A stretch of 44,954 bases of DNA from Candidatus Eisenbergiella merdipullorum (GTDB taxonomy: Bacteria; Bacillota; Clostridia; Lachnospirales; Lachnospiraceae), in assembly GCA_019118445.1 (NCBI GenBank), contig DWYY01000061.1, forward strand, positions 1-44,954, in the 5' to 3' direction. Positions 8,381-17,111 of the stretch are shown one piece after another; position 1 is the stretch's first letter; every line of letters starts with the position of its first letter. The notes beneath the pieces are model-generated. The model was not told where the DNA came from, did not search any database, and was given only the letters and a program-made list of their open reading frames with translations. A program made the position numbers and the translations under genes.

Positions 8381-10132
8381 ATGGGTATGAAAAAGGTATT
8401 GGCAGCGCTTCTGAGCCTTACGCTGGTAATAGGCGCGGCCGGCTGCGGTCAGGCACAGACGGGAGCATCGGGCACGGAGGCGCCGGCAAGCACGGCCGCG
8501 GCGTCGAAAGCGGGGACCGCAGAAGAGGAGGTAGGCAGTGAAGCGGCGCAGAGCAGTGACGGAGAGCTGATCACGGTCAAGATTCTGGGGATCAACGGTA
8601 AGGCTACCGGAGACGGCGGCCAGACGATGACGATGAAGGACTGGTATACGGACGGAAAGAGCCAGAGATGGCAGAAGGTGGTGGATGATCTGGCGGCCAG
8701 AGGGGTGCAGTTGGAGCTGGAGCTGATCGAGCAAGACCAGTACACGACAACCATCCAGACCATGGTGGCCAGCGGCGAGTTCAGCAACTATGATTTTGTG
8801 AATGTGTCAGGGCTGGATGAGAAGACGCTGATCAGCCTGATGCGCCAGGGACAGATCCAGCGGTTGGATGACGCGATCGAACAGTATTCCGCCGGCGAGC
8901 TGAAGGAGTTTATGGAGACGGAAGCGGGCCAGTACTGGAGAAACCACATGAAATACGAGGACGGCAATCTGTATTGGTTTAAGCCAATTTCCACCTATAC
9001 CTATGAAGGGGGACCAGGAAACTCCGCTTTGGCGGCGAGCATCCGTCAGGACTGGCTGGATGCGATTGGAGCCGAGATCCCTCAGACCACGGAGGAGCTG
9101 TTCGACGTGCTCACACAGTTCCAGGAGCAGGACGTGAACCAGAGCGGTTCGGTCGATGAGGTCATGTGGTTAAACTACAGCAATTTCAACACGGATGTGG
9201 CGCAGTGGTTCGGGTTGGGAGCGGATGTGACATTTGTGAACCTGCAGGATAACAACACGGTGACCTCGCCCTGGTATCAGGAAAACGTGAAGGATTACAT
9301 CGCCTATATGAACCGGCTGTATAAGGCCGGGCTCCTGCGGATGAACGACAGCCAGACCAGCAGCTACATGATGGAAAACCGGGTGGCGTTTATCAGCGAC
9401 TGGGCGACGCAGACCTGGCAAGAGCCTACGGTCGTGGTGCCGGAAGGGGCGGAATATCCCTGGTATGTACCATTTCGGGCTGAGGCCGCGGAAGGCCAGA
9501 CGCCGCTGTGGAGAGGCGGAAATCAGTATATGATGGGATCCAGCTATTTTGTGGTGCCTGCGGAAAGCCAGAATATAGAAGGCGTGATCAAGATGCTGGA
9601 CTATTTCTGCTCCGATGAGGGCGTGGAAGTGACAGAGTGGGGAATCGAAGGAGTCAATTATATGAAAGACGAGGAAGGCAATATGACGCAGGACATCGAT
9701 TCCACATTTGAAAACGTGGATGCGGCTGTGGGCTGCGCCTTCTGGGCAAATAATCTGATTCCCAGGTTTGAGCTGGGAAGAGATCTCGCGCAGGCGATGA
9801 GCCGGACGACCAACTTCGGAATCGATCACGGCGTGGCGAATAACCCGACCGGAAAAGCTGATTTTTGTGCGGAAGTCATGGAAAATCAGGGGGATCGGAC
9901 GCCTCATGACAAGGGAGATCTGGCGTTCCCCACGTTGGAAGAAATCAGCGCGACGAGCGATCTGACCACGGATCTGACCACTTATTCCCAGGAGCTTCTG
10001 AGCAAGCTGATCACCGGGGAGAGGAGTATGGACGACTGGGATACCTATATCCAGGATCTGAAGGACCTGGGGCTGGATGAGATCATCGCGGCAGAACAGG
10101 CAAGAGCGGACCGGGCTATGGGCACAGAATAA
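8381..10132 (+). CDS. Extracellular solute-binding lipoprotein (LplA-like)
   Basis: Lipid-anchored sugar receptor for the two upstream permeases, 583 residues. The signal peptide ends in AAGC with Cys22 as the lipid site, followed by a Thr/Ala/Ser/Glu-rich spacer to about residue 65. The rest resembles the large LplA/YtcQ family of binding proteins, with many Trp and Tyr residues suited to stacking on sugars. GGGAG precedes the ATG. The neighbouring GH10-like enzyme suggests xylan-derived or related oligosaccharides, but the ligand cannot be read from the sequence. Confidence 0.85.
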   Translation: MGMKKVLAALLSLTLVIGAAGCGQAQTGASGTEAPASTAAASKAGTAEEEVGSEAAQSSDGELITVKILGINGKATGDGGQTMTMKDWYTDGKSQRWQKVVDDLAARGVQLELELIEQDQYTTTIQTMVASGEFSNYDFVNVSGLDEKTLISLMRQGQIQRLDDAIEQYSAGELKEFMETEAGQYWRNHMKYEDGNLYWFKPISTYTYEGGPGNSALAASIRQDWLDAIGAEIPQTTEELFDVLTQFQEQDVNQSGSVDEVMWLNYSNFNTDVAQWFGLGADVTFVNLQDNNTVTSPWYQENVKDYIAYMNRLYKAGLLRMNDSQTSSYMMENRVAFISDWATQTWQEPTVVVPEGAEYPWYVPFRAEAAEGQTPLWRGGNQYMMGSSYFVVPAESQNIEGVIKMLDYFCSDEGVEVTEWGIEGVNYMKDEEGNMTQDIDSTFENVDAAVGCAFWANNLIPRFELGRDLAQAMSRTTNFGIDHGVANNPTGKADFCAEVMENQGDRTPHDKGDLAFPTLEEISATSDLTTDLTTYSQELLSKLITGERSMDDWDTYIQDLKDLGLDEIIAAEQARADRAMGTE

Positions 10133-10197
10133 CAGCATTTCCTGACTTTCCGGCTGAGCTGAATAGACGACAAAGCCACAGCAATATCTGAAGCATG

Positions 10198-10261
10198 AAA
10201 AACTCCTGTGCTATATTGATACTGGATACATATGCCGCATCAAATGCATGGGAGTTTTTTT
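10198..10261 (+). terminator. Terminator of the sugar ABC operon
   Basis: AAAAACTCCTGTGC pairs with GCATGGGAGTTTTT around a long loop and runs into TTTTTTT. It separates the ABC cassette from the glycosidase gene, although some read-through is possible. Confidence 0.65.
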
Positions 10262-10300
10262 GTGGCAGTCATTTGAGAATCAGAGCGGAGGAAAAGATAA

Positions 10301-11650
10301 ATGGATATTTCGATAGAGGAAAAGAGACAGTTCTGCCTTGGGCTGTTCGATGAAAAGCGAAAAGAAACGGAAAAGATCACGACAGCGAATATTGAAAAGT
10401 ACCGGAAAGGGAACTGCCGCGTACAACTGACAGGGCAGGACGGACGTCCTCTGGCAGGGGCGAAGGTGAAGGTTCGGCAGATGACCCATGATTTTAAATA
10501 TGGGGCAAATATTTTCCTGCTGGATGAGTTTGAGAAAGAGGAAGAAAATCAGGCGTACCGGGAGATGTTCGCACAGTATTTTAACCTGGCGACGATCCCT
10601 TTTTACTGGGCGGAGCTTGAGCCGGAGGAAGGAAAACCCAGATATGCGTCGGACAGCAAAAAGATCTGGAGGCGTCCGGCTCCAGACCTGTGCCTGAACT
10701 ACTGCGAGGAAAAAGGTATTTCTGGCAAACTGCACTGCCTTTTCTATGACAAATTCATTCCAGCCTGGCTTCCCAAACAGGATGCGGCGGCCATGAAGCG
10801 GCTGTATGAGAAACGGTTCGCGGAAATTGCGGCACGCTACAGCGGGAAGCTCTACGAAGTGGAAGTGACCAATGAGATGCTGTATGAATCCGGCTGGACC
10901 GAGAATTCGGTGCTGACAGGAAAAAGGGATATCATCGAATGGTGCTTTGCCCAGGCTTCCAAGTTCTTCAATGGGGATAAGCTGGTGATCAATGAGGGAA
11001 ACCAGATAGACACCCTGTGCCGGGAAGGGTATCGAAGCCCTTATTTCATGCAGCTGGATATGCTTTTGAGTCATGGAACGCCGATCAATAAGATTGGTAT
11101 GCAGGCACATTTATTTGACTATATGGGAGCAATTGAGGAAAGAGAAAAGAAGGGGCGGACGGAGAACATGGATCCGGAGCTTCTCCTGAAAGGACTGAAC
11201 TGCCTGGCGGAGCTCGGCAAGCCCCTGGAGATCACAGAGGTGACCATCCCTACGCTCGGTAAAACACAGGAGGATGAGGAGATTCAGGCGCAGATCTTAA
11301 AGGAGCTTTATACGATCTGGTTCTCCATCCCCGCCATGGAATCCGTCGTGTATTGGAATACGGTGGAGGGGACAGCTTATAACTCCGGAGAAAACCGTGC
11401 GTCCGGCGGCCTGTTTCACCGGGATTTTACGCCCAAGAAGTCAGCGCTGATGCTGAAAAAGCTGTTTGAAGAAATCTGGCACACTGAGCTGGAGCTGACT
11501 GCGGATGAAGACGGGATTGTGGATTTCCGGGGATTCTATGGAGAATATATTCTGGAATGCGGTTCCAACAAGAGAAGCTTTGGCATCCATAAGGGAGAAA
11601 ATCCGGTGAAAGAACTTGTACTTTTCCCTTGCGGTCCGGCAAATCCCTGA
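10301..11650 (+). CDS. GH10-like endo-xylanase-type glycoside hydrolase, cytoplasmic
   Basis: Probable retaining glycosidase of family GH10. The putative acid/base is E192 in VTNEM and the nucleophile E313 in EITEVTIP, at the expected places at the ends of strands 4 and 7 of a TIM barrel. An N-terminal beta segment (about 40-75, GRPLAGAKVKVRQ) precedes the barrel, as in some GH10-like proteins. There is no signal peptide, so it should act inside the cell on imported oligosaccharides, which fits the ABC importer just upstream. The length is 449 residues. GGAGG precedes the ATG by about nine bases. The substrate (xylo-oligosaccharides or a related glycan) is inferred from the family. Confidence 0.78.
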   Translation: MDISIEEKRQFCLGLFDEKRKETEKITTANIEKYRKGNCRVQLTGQDGRPLAGAKVKVRQMTHDFKYGANIFLLDEFEKEEENQAYREMFAQYFNLATIPFYWAELEPEEGKPRYASDSKKIWRRPAPDLCLNYCEEKGISGKLHCLFYDKFIPAWLPKQDAAAMKRLYEKRFAEIAARYSGKLYEVEVTNEMLYESGWTENSVLTGKRDIIEWCFAQASKFFNGDKLVINEGNQIDTLCREGYRSPYFMQLDMLLSHGTPINKIGMQAHLFDYMGAIEEREKKGRTENMDPELLLKGLNCLAELGKPLEITEVTIPTLGKTQEDEEIQAQILKELYTIWFSIPAMESVVYWNTVEGTAYNSGENRASGGLFHRDFTPKKSALMLKKLFEEIWHTELELTADEDGIVDFRGFYGEYILECGSNKRSFGIHKGENPVKELVLFPCGPANP

Positions 11651-11953
11651 ACATGAGCATGCTGAAGTCTTTTTGGAACTGGGCTGTGACAGATCGCTGC
11701 TTGACGGGCCAGTTCTTTTTCCTTCTGGACAGCGACAGACTCTCCGGGCAGGAAAAGGAGATGTATTGGAAGCTGTTGCCGTGCTGACGGGATGTCTGCG
11801 CGTGGCGAAGGAAAGCATTTACCGATGCAAAAGTCCGGGAAATGCTGGCTGCCGGTGAGACAGTCACACGGTTTACTGCTATGGAATCGCCTGCTTCAGG
11901 GAAAAATTCCGGGTGAGGGTGGAGAAAAAAGAGTTATCAGGATGCTGAAAAAG
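11651..11953 (+). pseudogene. Possible frameshifted gene remnant
   Basis: There is no intact gene here. A frame open from 11616 (overlapping the end of the GH10 gene) reads a protein-like stretch including LELGCDRSLLDGPVLFPSGQ up to about 11812. A second frame then continues from about 11815 (DAKVREMLAAGETVTRF) to a TGA at 11914-11916. A good terminator follows 37 bases later. Together these suggest the 3' end of a decayed gene with one frameshift. The family is not recognised, and chance open frames are possible. Confidence 0.28.
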
Positions 11954-11996
11954 AAAGCTTCTGACCGGAATGAGCGCCGGACGGAAGCTTTTTTTA
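11954..11996 (+). terminator. Stem-loop terminator
   Basis: AAAGCTTC pairs with GAAGCTTT, with an inner CCGG/CCGG stem, followed by a run of T. It ends transcripts coming from the GH10 gene or the remnant after it. Confidence 0.75.
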
Positions 11997-12102
11997 TCCA
12001 TTGTTCATCTGTCGCCGCTGTGCACAGCCTTGGCAGGATCACAGACAAAAATAAAAGCACCAACCCCGGAGCTCATACGTCTCCAAAATCGGTACTTTCA
12101 AG

Positions 12103-12175
12103 TGCGCCTTCAGGGGCTCGAACCCTGGACACCCTGATTAAGAGTCAGGTGCTCTACCAACTGAGCTAAAGGCGC
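12103..12175 (-). tRNA. tRNA-Lys (anticodon CTT)
   Basis: The minus strand folds as a complete 73-base tRNA: acceptor stem GCGCCTT/AAGGCGC with discriminator A, D-arm with AGCTCAGTTGGTAGAGC, anticodon stem CCTGA/TCAGG around CTCTTAA, and T-arm containing GGTTCGAGCCC. The anticodon is CTT, which reads AAG lysine codons. CCA is not encoded. A consensus promoter lies 37 bases upstream. Confidence 0.97.
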
Positions 12176-12211
12176 ATGGCTTTTGTTTACCGCTTCCTCA
12201 GCGCGAAACTT

Positions 12212-12240
12212 ATTATATTATAACTGATTTTATTTTGCAA
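12212..12240 (-). promoter_or_regulatory. Promoter of the tRNA-Lys gene
   Basis: On the minus strand TTGCAA (12240-12235) and TATAAT (12217-12212) are 17 bases apart, just upstream of the tRNA. The DNA from here to the tatD start at 12362 is AT-rich and holds no other gene. Confidence 0.7.
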
Positions 12241-12361
12241 CACTTTTTTTGAAAAAATTTATAATTTTTTTCAGATGCTTTAAGAATACTGAAAAGTATG
12301 GTATGTTAAACTTGTGCTGCCGAACCTGAGACGGATAGAAAGATGGCAGAATGGAGGTAAC

Positions 12362-13135
12362 ATGATTTTTGACAGTCATGCTCATTATGATGACAGAGCA
12401 TTTGATGAGGATCGGGAGAAGCTGCTTACGTCCCTGCCGGAGAAGGGGATCGCGGGAGTGGTGAATGCGGGGGCGAGCAAAAGCTCCATATGGAAAACGC
12501 TGGAGTTGTCGGAGAGATATCCCTATATTTATGCGGCGGTGGGAATCCACCCCGAGCATGCGGGAGAGCTCAGGGAAGAGGATATGGAATGGCTGCGCGG
12601 CCTGCTGGAAGGAGCCAGGGTAGTGGCAGTGGGAGAGATTGGCTTGGATTATCACTGGGACCAGCCGGAGAGGGAGATCCAGAAAAAATGGTTCGCCTCC
12701 CAGCTCGCCCTTGCCGTGGAGGAGAAGCGCCCTGTGGTGATCCACTCCAGGGATGCGGCGGCGGATACCCTGGAACTGATGAAATCGGAGTACGGAACGG
12801 GAAGGCCCGCCTATATCCATTGCTTTTCTTATTCAAAGGAAACGGCGAGGGAGTTTTTGGATCTGGGCTATATGATCGGGATCGGCGGTGTTGTCACATT
12901 TAAGAACGCGAGAAAGATCAAAGAGGCTCTGGAATATATTCCCATGGACCGTATCCTGCTGGAGACGGACTGCCCTTACCTGTCTCCGGTTCCCTATCGG
13001 GGAGAGCGCAATTCTTCCCTCAACCTGCCCTTTGTGGCGCAGCAGATCGCAAAGATCAAGGGAATCGAGCCGCAGGAGGTGGAAGAGATCACCTGTAGGA
13101 ACGCGAAAACATTTTTTGGCATCGAAACGGATTAG
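12362..13135 (+). CDS. tatD: TatD family metal-dependent DNase
   Basis: Cytoplasmic metal-dependent nuclease of the TatD family (amidohydrolase-like TIM barrel), 257 residues. Metal-site motifs are visible: DSHAHYDD at 4-11, GEIGLDYHWD, VIHSRDA, YIHCFS and LETDCPYLSP. The frame is open upstream to 12314, but the ATG at 12362 follows GGAGG and gives the classic MIFDSHAHYDD start. rsmA follows after 13 bases, a common pairing in Firmicutes. The ribonuclease M5 gene often found between them is absent. Confidence 0.9.
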   Translation: MIFDSHAHYDDRAFDEDREKLLTSLPEKGIAGVVNAGASKSSIWKTLELSERYPYIYAAVGIHPEHAGELREEDMEWLRGLLEGARVVAVGEIGLDYHWDQPEREIQKKWFASQLALAVEEKRPVVIHSRDAAADTLELMKSEYGTGRPAYIHCFSYSKETAREFLDLGYMIGIGGVVTFKNARKIKEALEYIPMDRILLETDCPYLSPVPYRGERNSSLNLPFVAQQIAKIKGIEPQEVEEITCRNAKTFFGIETD

Positions 13136-13148
13136 GTATGGAGGAAAT

Positions 13149-14042
13149 ATGGAGAAACTGGGAACGCCGTCAAATACTTTGGAAATTTTGCGGAAATATG
13201 GCTTCCATTTTCAGAAAAAATATGGACAGAATTTTCTTGTGGATCCCGATAAGCTGGAGGCGATCGTAGATGCGGCGGATGTGGGGGAGGAGGACTGTGT
13301 CCTGGAGATCGGGCCTGGGATCGGGACCCTGACCCAGTACCTTGCGGAAAGAGCGGGTTCCGTGATCGCAGTGGAGATCGATAAGGCGCTCATCCCCATC
13401 TTGGGGGATACCCTGGCTGATCATCCCAATGTGACCGTGATCAACGAGGATATCCTGAAGGTGGATATCGCGCGGCTTTCCCGGGAAAAAAATGAAGGAA
13501 GGCCTTTTAAGGTGGTGGCGAACCTTCCCTATTATATCACCACGCCGATCATCATGAAGCTGTTTGAAAGCCATGCGCCCATCGATCTCATCACCATTAT
13601 GGTGCAGACGGAGGTGGCCGAACGGATGCAGGAGGGACCGGGGAGCAAGGAGTACGGCGCGCTTTCGCTGGCTGTTCAGTATTATTCCAAACCGGAGATC
13701 GTGGCACACGTGCCTGCAGAATGTTTTATTCCCGCGCCTAAGGTGGGAAGCAGCGTGATCCGGCTGACCAGGTACGAGACGCCTCCGGTAAAAGTGCGGG
13801 ATGAAGCGTTTCTGTTCCGCCTGATCCGGGCATCCTTTAATCAGAGGCGCAAGACGCTGACCAACGGCCTTGGAAATGCGGAAGGGCTGGATGTGACCAA
13901 GGCGGAGGCCGCCGAAGCGCTCCGGGAGCTCGGAATTTCCGAAAATGTGCGGGGAGAGGCGCTGTCGCTGGAACAGTTTGCCCGTCTGGCAGATGTACTT
14001 TTGGAAAAAAAGAAGCCTGTGGGAACGAAAGCGTTGGAATAA
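13149..14042 (+). CDS. rsmA: 16S rRNA (adenine1518-N6/adenine1519-N6)-dimethyltransferase RsmA
   Basis: Dimethylates two adjacent adenines near the 3' end of 16S rRNA using S-adenosylmethionine, a late step in small-subunit assembly. The SAM motif is EIGPGIGTLT and the catalytic motif NLPYYITTP. A conserved FNQRRKTLTNGL follows in the C-terminal domain. Its length of 297 residues is normal. Loss of this enzyme gives kasugamycin resistance in other bacteria. The reading frame extends upstream into tatD, but the ATG at 13149 with GGAGG just before it gives the family N-terminus. Confidence 0.93.
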   Translation: MEKLGTPSNTLEILRKYGFHFQKKYGQNFLVDPDKLEAIVDAADVGEEDCVLEIGPGIGTLTQYLAERAGSVIAVEIDKALIPILGDTLADHPNVTVINEDILKVDIARLSREKNEGRPFKVVANLPYYITTPIIMKLFESHAPIDLITIMVQTEVAERMQEGPGSKEYGALSLAVQYYSKPEIVAHVPAECFIPAPKVGSSVIRLTRYETPPVKVRDEAFLFRLIRASFNQRRKTLTNGLGNAEGLDVTKAEAAEALRELGISENVRGEALSLEQFARLADVLLEKKKPVGTKALE

Positions 14043-14067
14043 AGAAAAAAATGAATGAGGAAGAACA

Positions 14068-14733
14068 ATGGATGCGGTTATTTTTGATATGGATGGAGTC
14101 CTGTTTGATACGGAGCGGCTGAGCCTTTCCTGCTGGCAGGAAACGGCGGAGGAGATGGGGCTGGGGGATATCCGGGAAGGCGCTTACGGCTGCATCGGCC
14201 TGAACCGGACGGACAGCCGGATCCTCATGAGAAATCTGTACGGGGACGGCTTTCCCTACGACGCTTTCCGGGCGCATAATTCGGCGCTGTTTCAGAGAAA
14301 GCTGGACCAGGACGGCCTTCCTGTAAAGAAAGGCGTAAAAGAGATCCTTTCCTGGCTGAAGGAAAAGGGGATCAAAACGGCAGTCGCATCCTCCACCAGA
14401 CTGGAAACGGTGAAAAGCCATCTGGAGCGGGCGGGATTTATCCCGTATTTTCAGGAAGTCATCGGCGGCGACATGGTGGAACACAGCAAGCCCAGGCCGG
14501 ATATTTACCTGCTCGCCTGCAGGCAGCTTGGCGTGGAACCTAAAAAGGCTTTTGCCATTGAAGACTCTCCCAACGGCATCCGCAGCGCGCACGCGGCGGG
14601 AATGCTTCCCATCATGGTTCCGGACATGGTGGAGCCGACGCCGGAGATCGAAGCGCTGTTATACCGAAAATGCCGGGATCTTCTGGAAGCGAAGGCTTTG
14701 TTTGAGAAAATCCGGAACGCAGAATCAGGTTAA
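14068..14733 (+). CDS. HAD family phosphatase/phosphoglucomutase-like protein
   Basis: A HAD-superfamily hydrolase of 221 residues. Motif I is DMDGVLFDTE (nucleophile D8, acid D10), motif II is VASSTR, the Lys motif is KPRPDIY, and the acidic motif is AIEDSPNGI. A helical cap lies between motifs I and II (about 15-95), as in beta-phosphoglucomutase-like enzymes (subfamily IA). The substrate, a sugar phosphate or nucleotide, cannot be read. It sits 25 bases after rsmA and 25 before the ZIP gene. Confidence 0.85.
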   Translation: MDAVIFDMDGVLFDTERLSLSCWQETAEEMGLGDIREGAYGCIGLNRTDSRILMRNLYGDGFPYDAFRAHNSALFQRKLDQDGLPVKKGVKEILSWLKEKGIKTAVASSTRLETVKSHLERAGFIPYFQEVIGGDMVEHSKPRPDIYLLACRQLGVEPKKAFAIEDSPNGIRSAHAAGMLPIMVPDMVEPTPEIEALLYRKCRDLLEAKALFEKIRNAESG

Positions 14734-14758
14734 AAAGGAAAATGAAAGGAAAAAGAAT

Positions 14759-15553
14759 ATGCTGCAGTCACTGCAATGGGCGGCGGGCGGGACGGGATTT
14801 ACTTTTTTTATGACCGCGCTCGGTTCCGCCATGGTTTTTCTGTTCCGGGGAAAGATCAATGAAAAGATTCAGAGAATCTTCCTCGGTTTTGCCGCGGGGG
14901 TTATGATCGCGGCCTCCGTCTGGTCCCTGCTGATCCCCGCCATTGAAAGAGCGGAAGAAGCCGGACAGGTGGGCTGGATCCCGGCGGCGGGCGGGTTCCT
15001 TTTTGGGATCCTGTTCCTGCTTCTGATGGATCAGTGCCTTCCGCACCTGCATGTGGGATCGGATCATCCGGAAGGTGTGAACACTTCCTGGAAACGGACC
15101 ACGCTTCTTGTGATGGCGGTCACGCTTCACAATATCCCGGAGGGAATGGCTGTTGGGCTTTCCTTCGCGCTGGCCGCCCAGGAGGCGGGAGCGGGAACCA
15201 GCCTGATGGCGGCATTTGCACTCGCGCTGGGGATCGGCATTCAGAATTTTCCGGAAGGGGCGGCTATTTCCCTCCCTCTGAGACAGGAAGGCATCCCGGC
15301 CTGGAAGGCTTTCCTGATGGGAAGCCTTTCCGGTGTCGTGGAGCCGGTTTTCGGAATTCTGGTGGTGCTCGCCGCCGGCGGGATCGAGCCGGTGATGCCA
15401 TGGCTGTTAAGCTTCGCCGCCGGGGCGATGATGTATGTGGTCGTGGAGGAACTGATCCCGGAAGCCCATCTGGGAGAACATTCCAATATCGGAACCCTGG
15501 GCGTCATGGCAGGCTTCCTCATCATGATGATCCTGGATGTGGCGCTGGGATAA
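14759..15553 (+). CDS. ZIP family metal (zinc) transporter
   Basis: Membrane transporter of the ZIP/ZupT family that carries divalent metal, probably zinc, into the cytoplasm. It has about eight hydrophobic segments. The paired metal-site motifs are HNIPEGMAVG and QNFPEGAAIS, and a His-bearing loop (LPHLHVGSDH) lies between segments 3 and 4. The length is 264 residues. The frame is open from further upstream inside the HAD gene. The ATG at 14759, with AAAGGA eight bases before it, is chosen because it gives the usual N-terminus. Confidence 0.87.
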   Translation: MLQSLQWAAGGTGFTFFMTALGSAMVFLFRGKINEKIQRIFLGFAAGVMIAASVWSLLIPAIERAEEAGQVGWIPAAGGFLFGILFLLLMDQCLPHLHVGSDHPEGVNTSWKRTTLLVMAVTLHNIPEGMAVGLSFALAAQEAGAGTSLMAAFALALGIGIQNFPEGAAISLPLRQEGIPAWKAFLMGSLSGVVEPVFGILVVLAAGGIEPVMPWLLSFAAGAMMYVVVEELIPEAHLGEHSNIGTLGVMAGFLIMMILDVALG

Positions 15554-15572
15554 AATATTTCCGCGTTCTCCG

Positions 15573-16673
15573 TCACTCTTCCGAGGCAAACCGTTCCGCC
15601 TGCTCCTTGATCAGCGCCCTGTCTTCAAAGTAATTGATCTTCATGGCGCGTTTTACCTCGGAAAGGGTGACAGCAGCTTCGGCCTCCGCCCTTTCGCTGC
15701 CCTTTTTCAGGATCTCATAGATAGCGGGGATATCCTTTGCAAATTCTTTTCTGCGGTTCCGGATGGGCTCCAGCACTTCCTGCATGACGTTGTTGAGGAA
15801 TTTCTTCACCTTTACGTCTCCGAGGCCGCCCCGCGCATAGTGATCCTCCAGCTCCTGCAGGTTCGCATATTCCGGCAGATAGCGTTCGAACTGATCCGGC
15901 GTGGAGAATGCCTCCAGATACAGGAACACCGGGTTGCCTTCTACCTTTCCAGGGTCCTGTACCCGCAGATGGCCGGGATCGGTAAACATGGACATGACCT
16001 TCTTTTTCACATCATCCGCACTGTCCGCCAGATAGATGCAGTTGTTCAGGGACTTGCTCATCTTCGCTTTTCCGTCGGTGCCGGGAAGCCGCAGGCAGGC
16101 TTTGTTGTCCGGCAGCAGGATGGAAGGATCGGTAAGCGTCTCTCCATAAATAGAATTGAACTTGTGCACGATCTCCTTTGTCTGCTCCAGCATGGGAGCC
16201 TGATCCTCACCCACTGGCACGGTGGTCGCATGGAAAGCGGTGATGTCCGCCGCCTGGCTGATGGGATAGGTGAAGAAGCCCACCGGAATGCTGGTCTCAA
16301 AATTCCGCATTTGGATCTCTGATTTGACTGTGGGATTCCTCTGCAGTCTGGACACCGTCACCAGGTTCATATAATAAAAGGTGAGCTCGCAAAGCTCCGG
16401 GATCTGTGACTGGATCAGAAGCGTGGATTTTTCCGGGTCCAGGCCGCAGGCCAGATAATCCAGCGCCACTTCGATGATATTCTGGCGTATTTTCTCCGGG
16501 TTATCCGCATTGTCGGTCAGCGCCTGCGCATCTGCGATCATGATGAAGATCTTATCATATTCACCGGAATCCTGAAGCTCCACCCGGCGTCTTAAAGAGC
16601 CCACATAATGCCCCACGTGGAGCCTGCCGGTGGGCCGGTCGCCTGTTAAAATGATTTTCTCTTTCTTTTCCAT
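15573..16673 (-). CDS. trpS: Tryptophanyl-tRNA synthetase
   Basis: Charges tRNA-Trp with tryptophan, a class I synthetase. The HIGH-type signature is HVGH (19-22, in [12 protein letters not shown]) and the second signature is KMSKS (204-208). The 366 residues are slightly longer than average. The open frame runs back through the T-box leader to 16847. The best start is the ATG at 16673, eight bases after AGGAG, because an ATG at 16679 is too close to that site. Expression is controlled by the upstream Trp T-box. Confidence 0.95.
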   Translation of the reverse strand: MEKKEKIILTGDRPTGRLHVGHYVGSLRRRVELQDSGEYDKIFIMIADAQALTDNADNPEKIRQNIIEVALDYLACGLDPEKSTLLIQSQIPELCELTFYYMNLVTVSRLQRNPTVKSEIQMRNFETSIPVGFFTYPISQAADITAFHATTVPVGEDQAPMLEQTKEIVHKFNSIYGETLTDPSILLPDNKACLRLPGTDGKAKMSKSLNNCIYLADSADDVKKKVMSMFTDPGHLRVQDPGKVEGNPVFLYLEAFSTPDQFERYLPEYANLQELEDHYARGGLGDVKVKKFLNNVMQEVLEPIRNRRKEFAKDIPAIYEILKKGSERAEAEAAVTLSEVKRAMKINYFEDRALIKEQAERFASEE

Positions 16674-16770
16674 ACTCATATCTCCTGCCTTTTTGATGAA
16701 ATGTTGTGAGTTGGCCGCTGCTGCGATGCATGGCTGCCTGCCGCCTGCGCCTGACAGCGCTTTTCCAGTA

Positions 16771-17070
16771 AAAAACCGCCCCAAATCCCGGTGATCCGGG
16801 ATTTGAGACGGTAATAAACTTGCATTTATTATCGCGGTGCCACTCAAATTGACATAACGTCCACTTTTGCCATACTCGCGTATGCGCGCACTGCCATGCG
16901 TGCCGGTCTGATAACGGGTCCGGATACCCGCCGGCGCCTACTCGATTCGGGCCAGCCTCAAAAGTCCATTCAGCAAAAGCTCCTGCGCCGCTTTCCAGCT
17001 CCCGCGGCTCTCTGTATCATTCGCTGATGCTTACTACTCTTTCTCACAGGTTTTTTTATCTGCGTTTAGG
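16771..17070 (-). promoter_or_regulatory. T-box riboswitch, tryptophan-specific, of trpS
   Basis: Minus-strand leader RNA that senses uncharged tRNA-Trp. Stem I has the AGTA/GAA loop-E pair of the specifier loop, followed directly by the specifier TGG (16968-16966), a Trp codon. The T-box AGTGGCACCGCG is at 16844-16833. Its bulge TGGC would pair with a tRNA ending GCCA, matching the G73 discriminator of bacterial tRNA-Trp. A terminator (16813-16771, CAAATCCCGG/CCGGGATTTG core and a T-run) comes just before trpS. Confidence 0.93.
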
Positions 17071-17075
17071 TATAA

Positions 17076-17103
17076 GATATAGCAAAATGGGGGGCTCTGT
17101 CAA
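17076..17103 (-). promoter_or_regulatory. Promoter of the trpS T-box leader
   Basis: On the minus strand TTGACA (17103-17098) and TATATC (17081-17076) are 16 bases apart, ahead of the T-box. The -35 lies only nine bases beyond the stop of the upstream Rpn-like gene. Confidence 0.65.
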
Positions 17104-17111
17104 CCTCAATT

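Noticed and set aside
9170..10138. 322-codon minus-strand frame opposite the binding-protein gene
   Set aside because: Antisense shadow of a clear lipoprotein gene; composition is typical of such shadows.
16674..16847. N-terminal extension of trpS
   Set aside because: It lies over the T-box motif and terminator, so it cannot be part of the protein.
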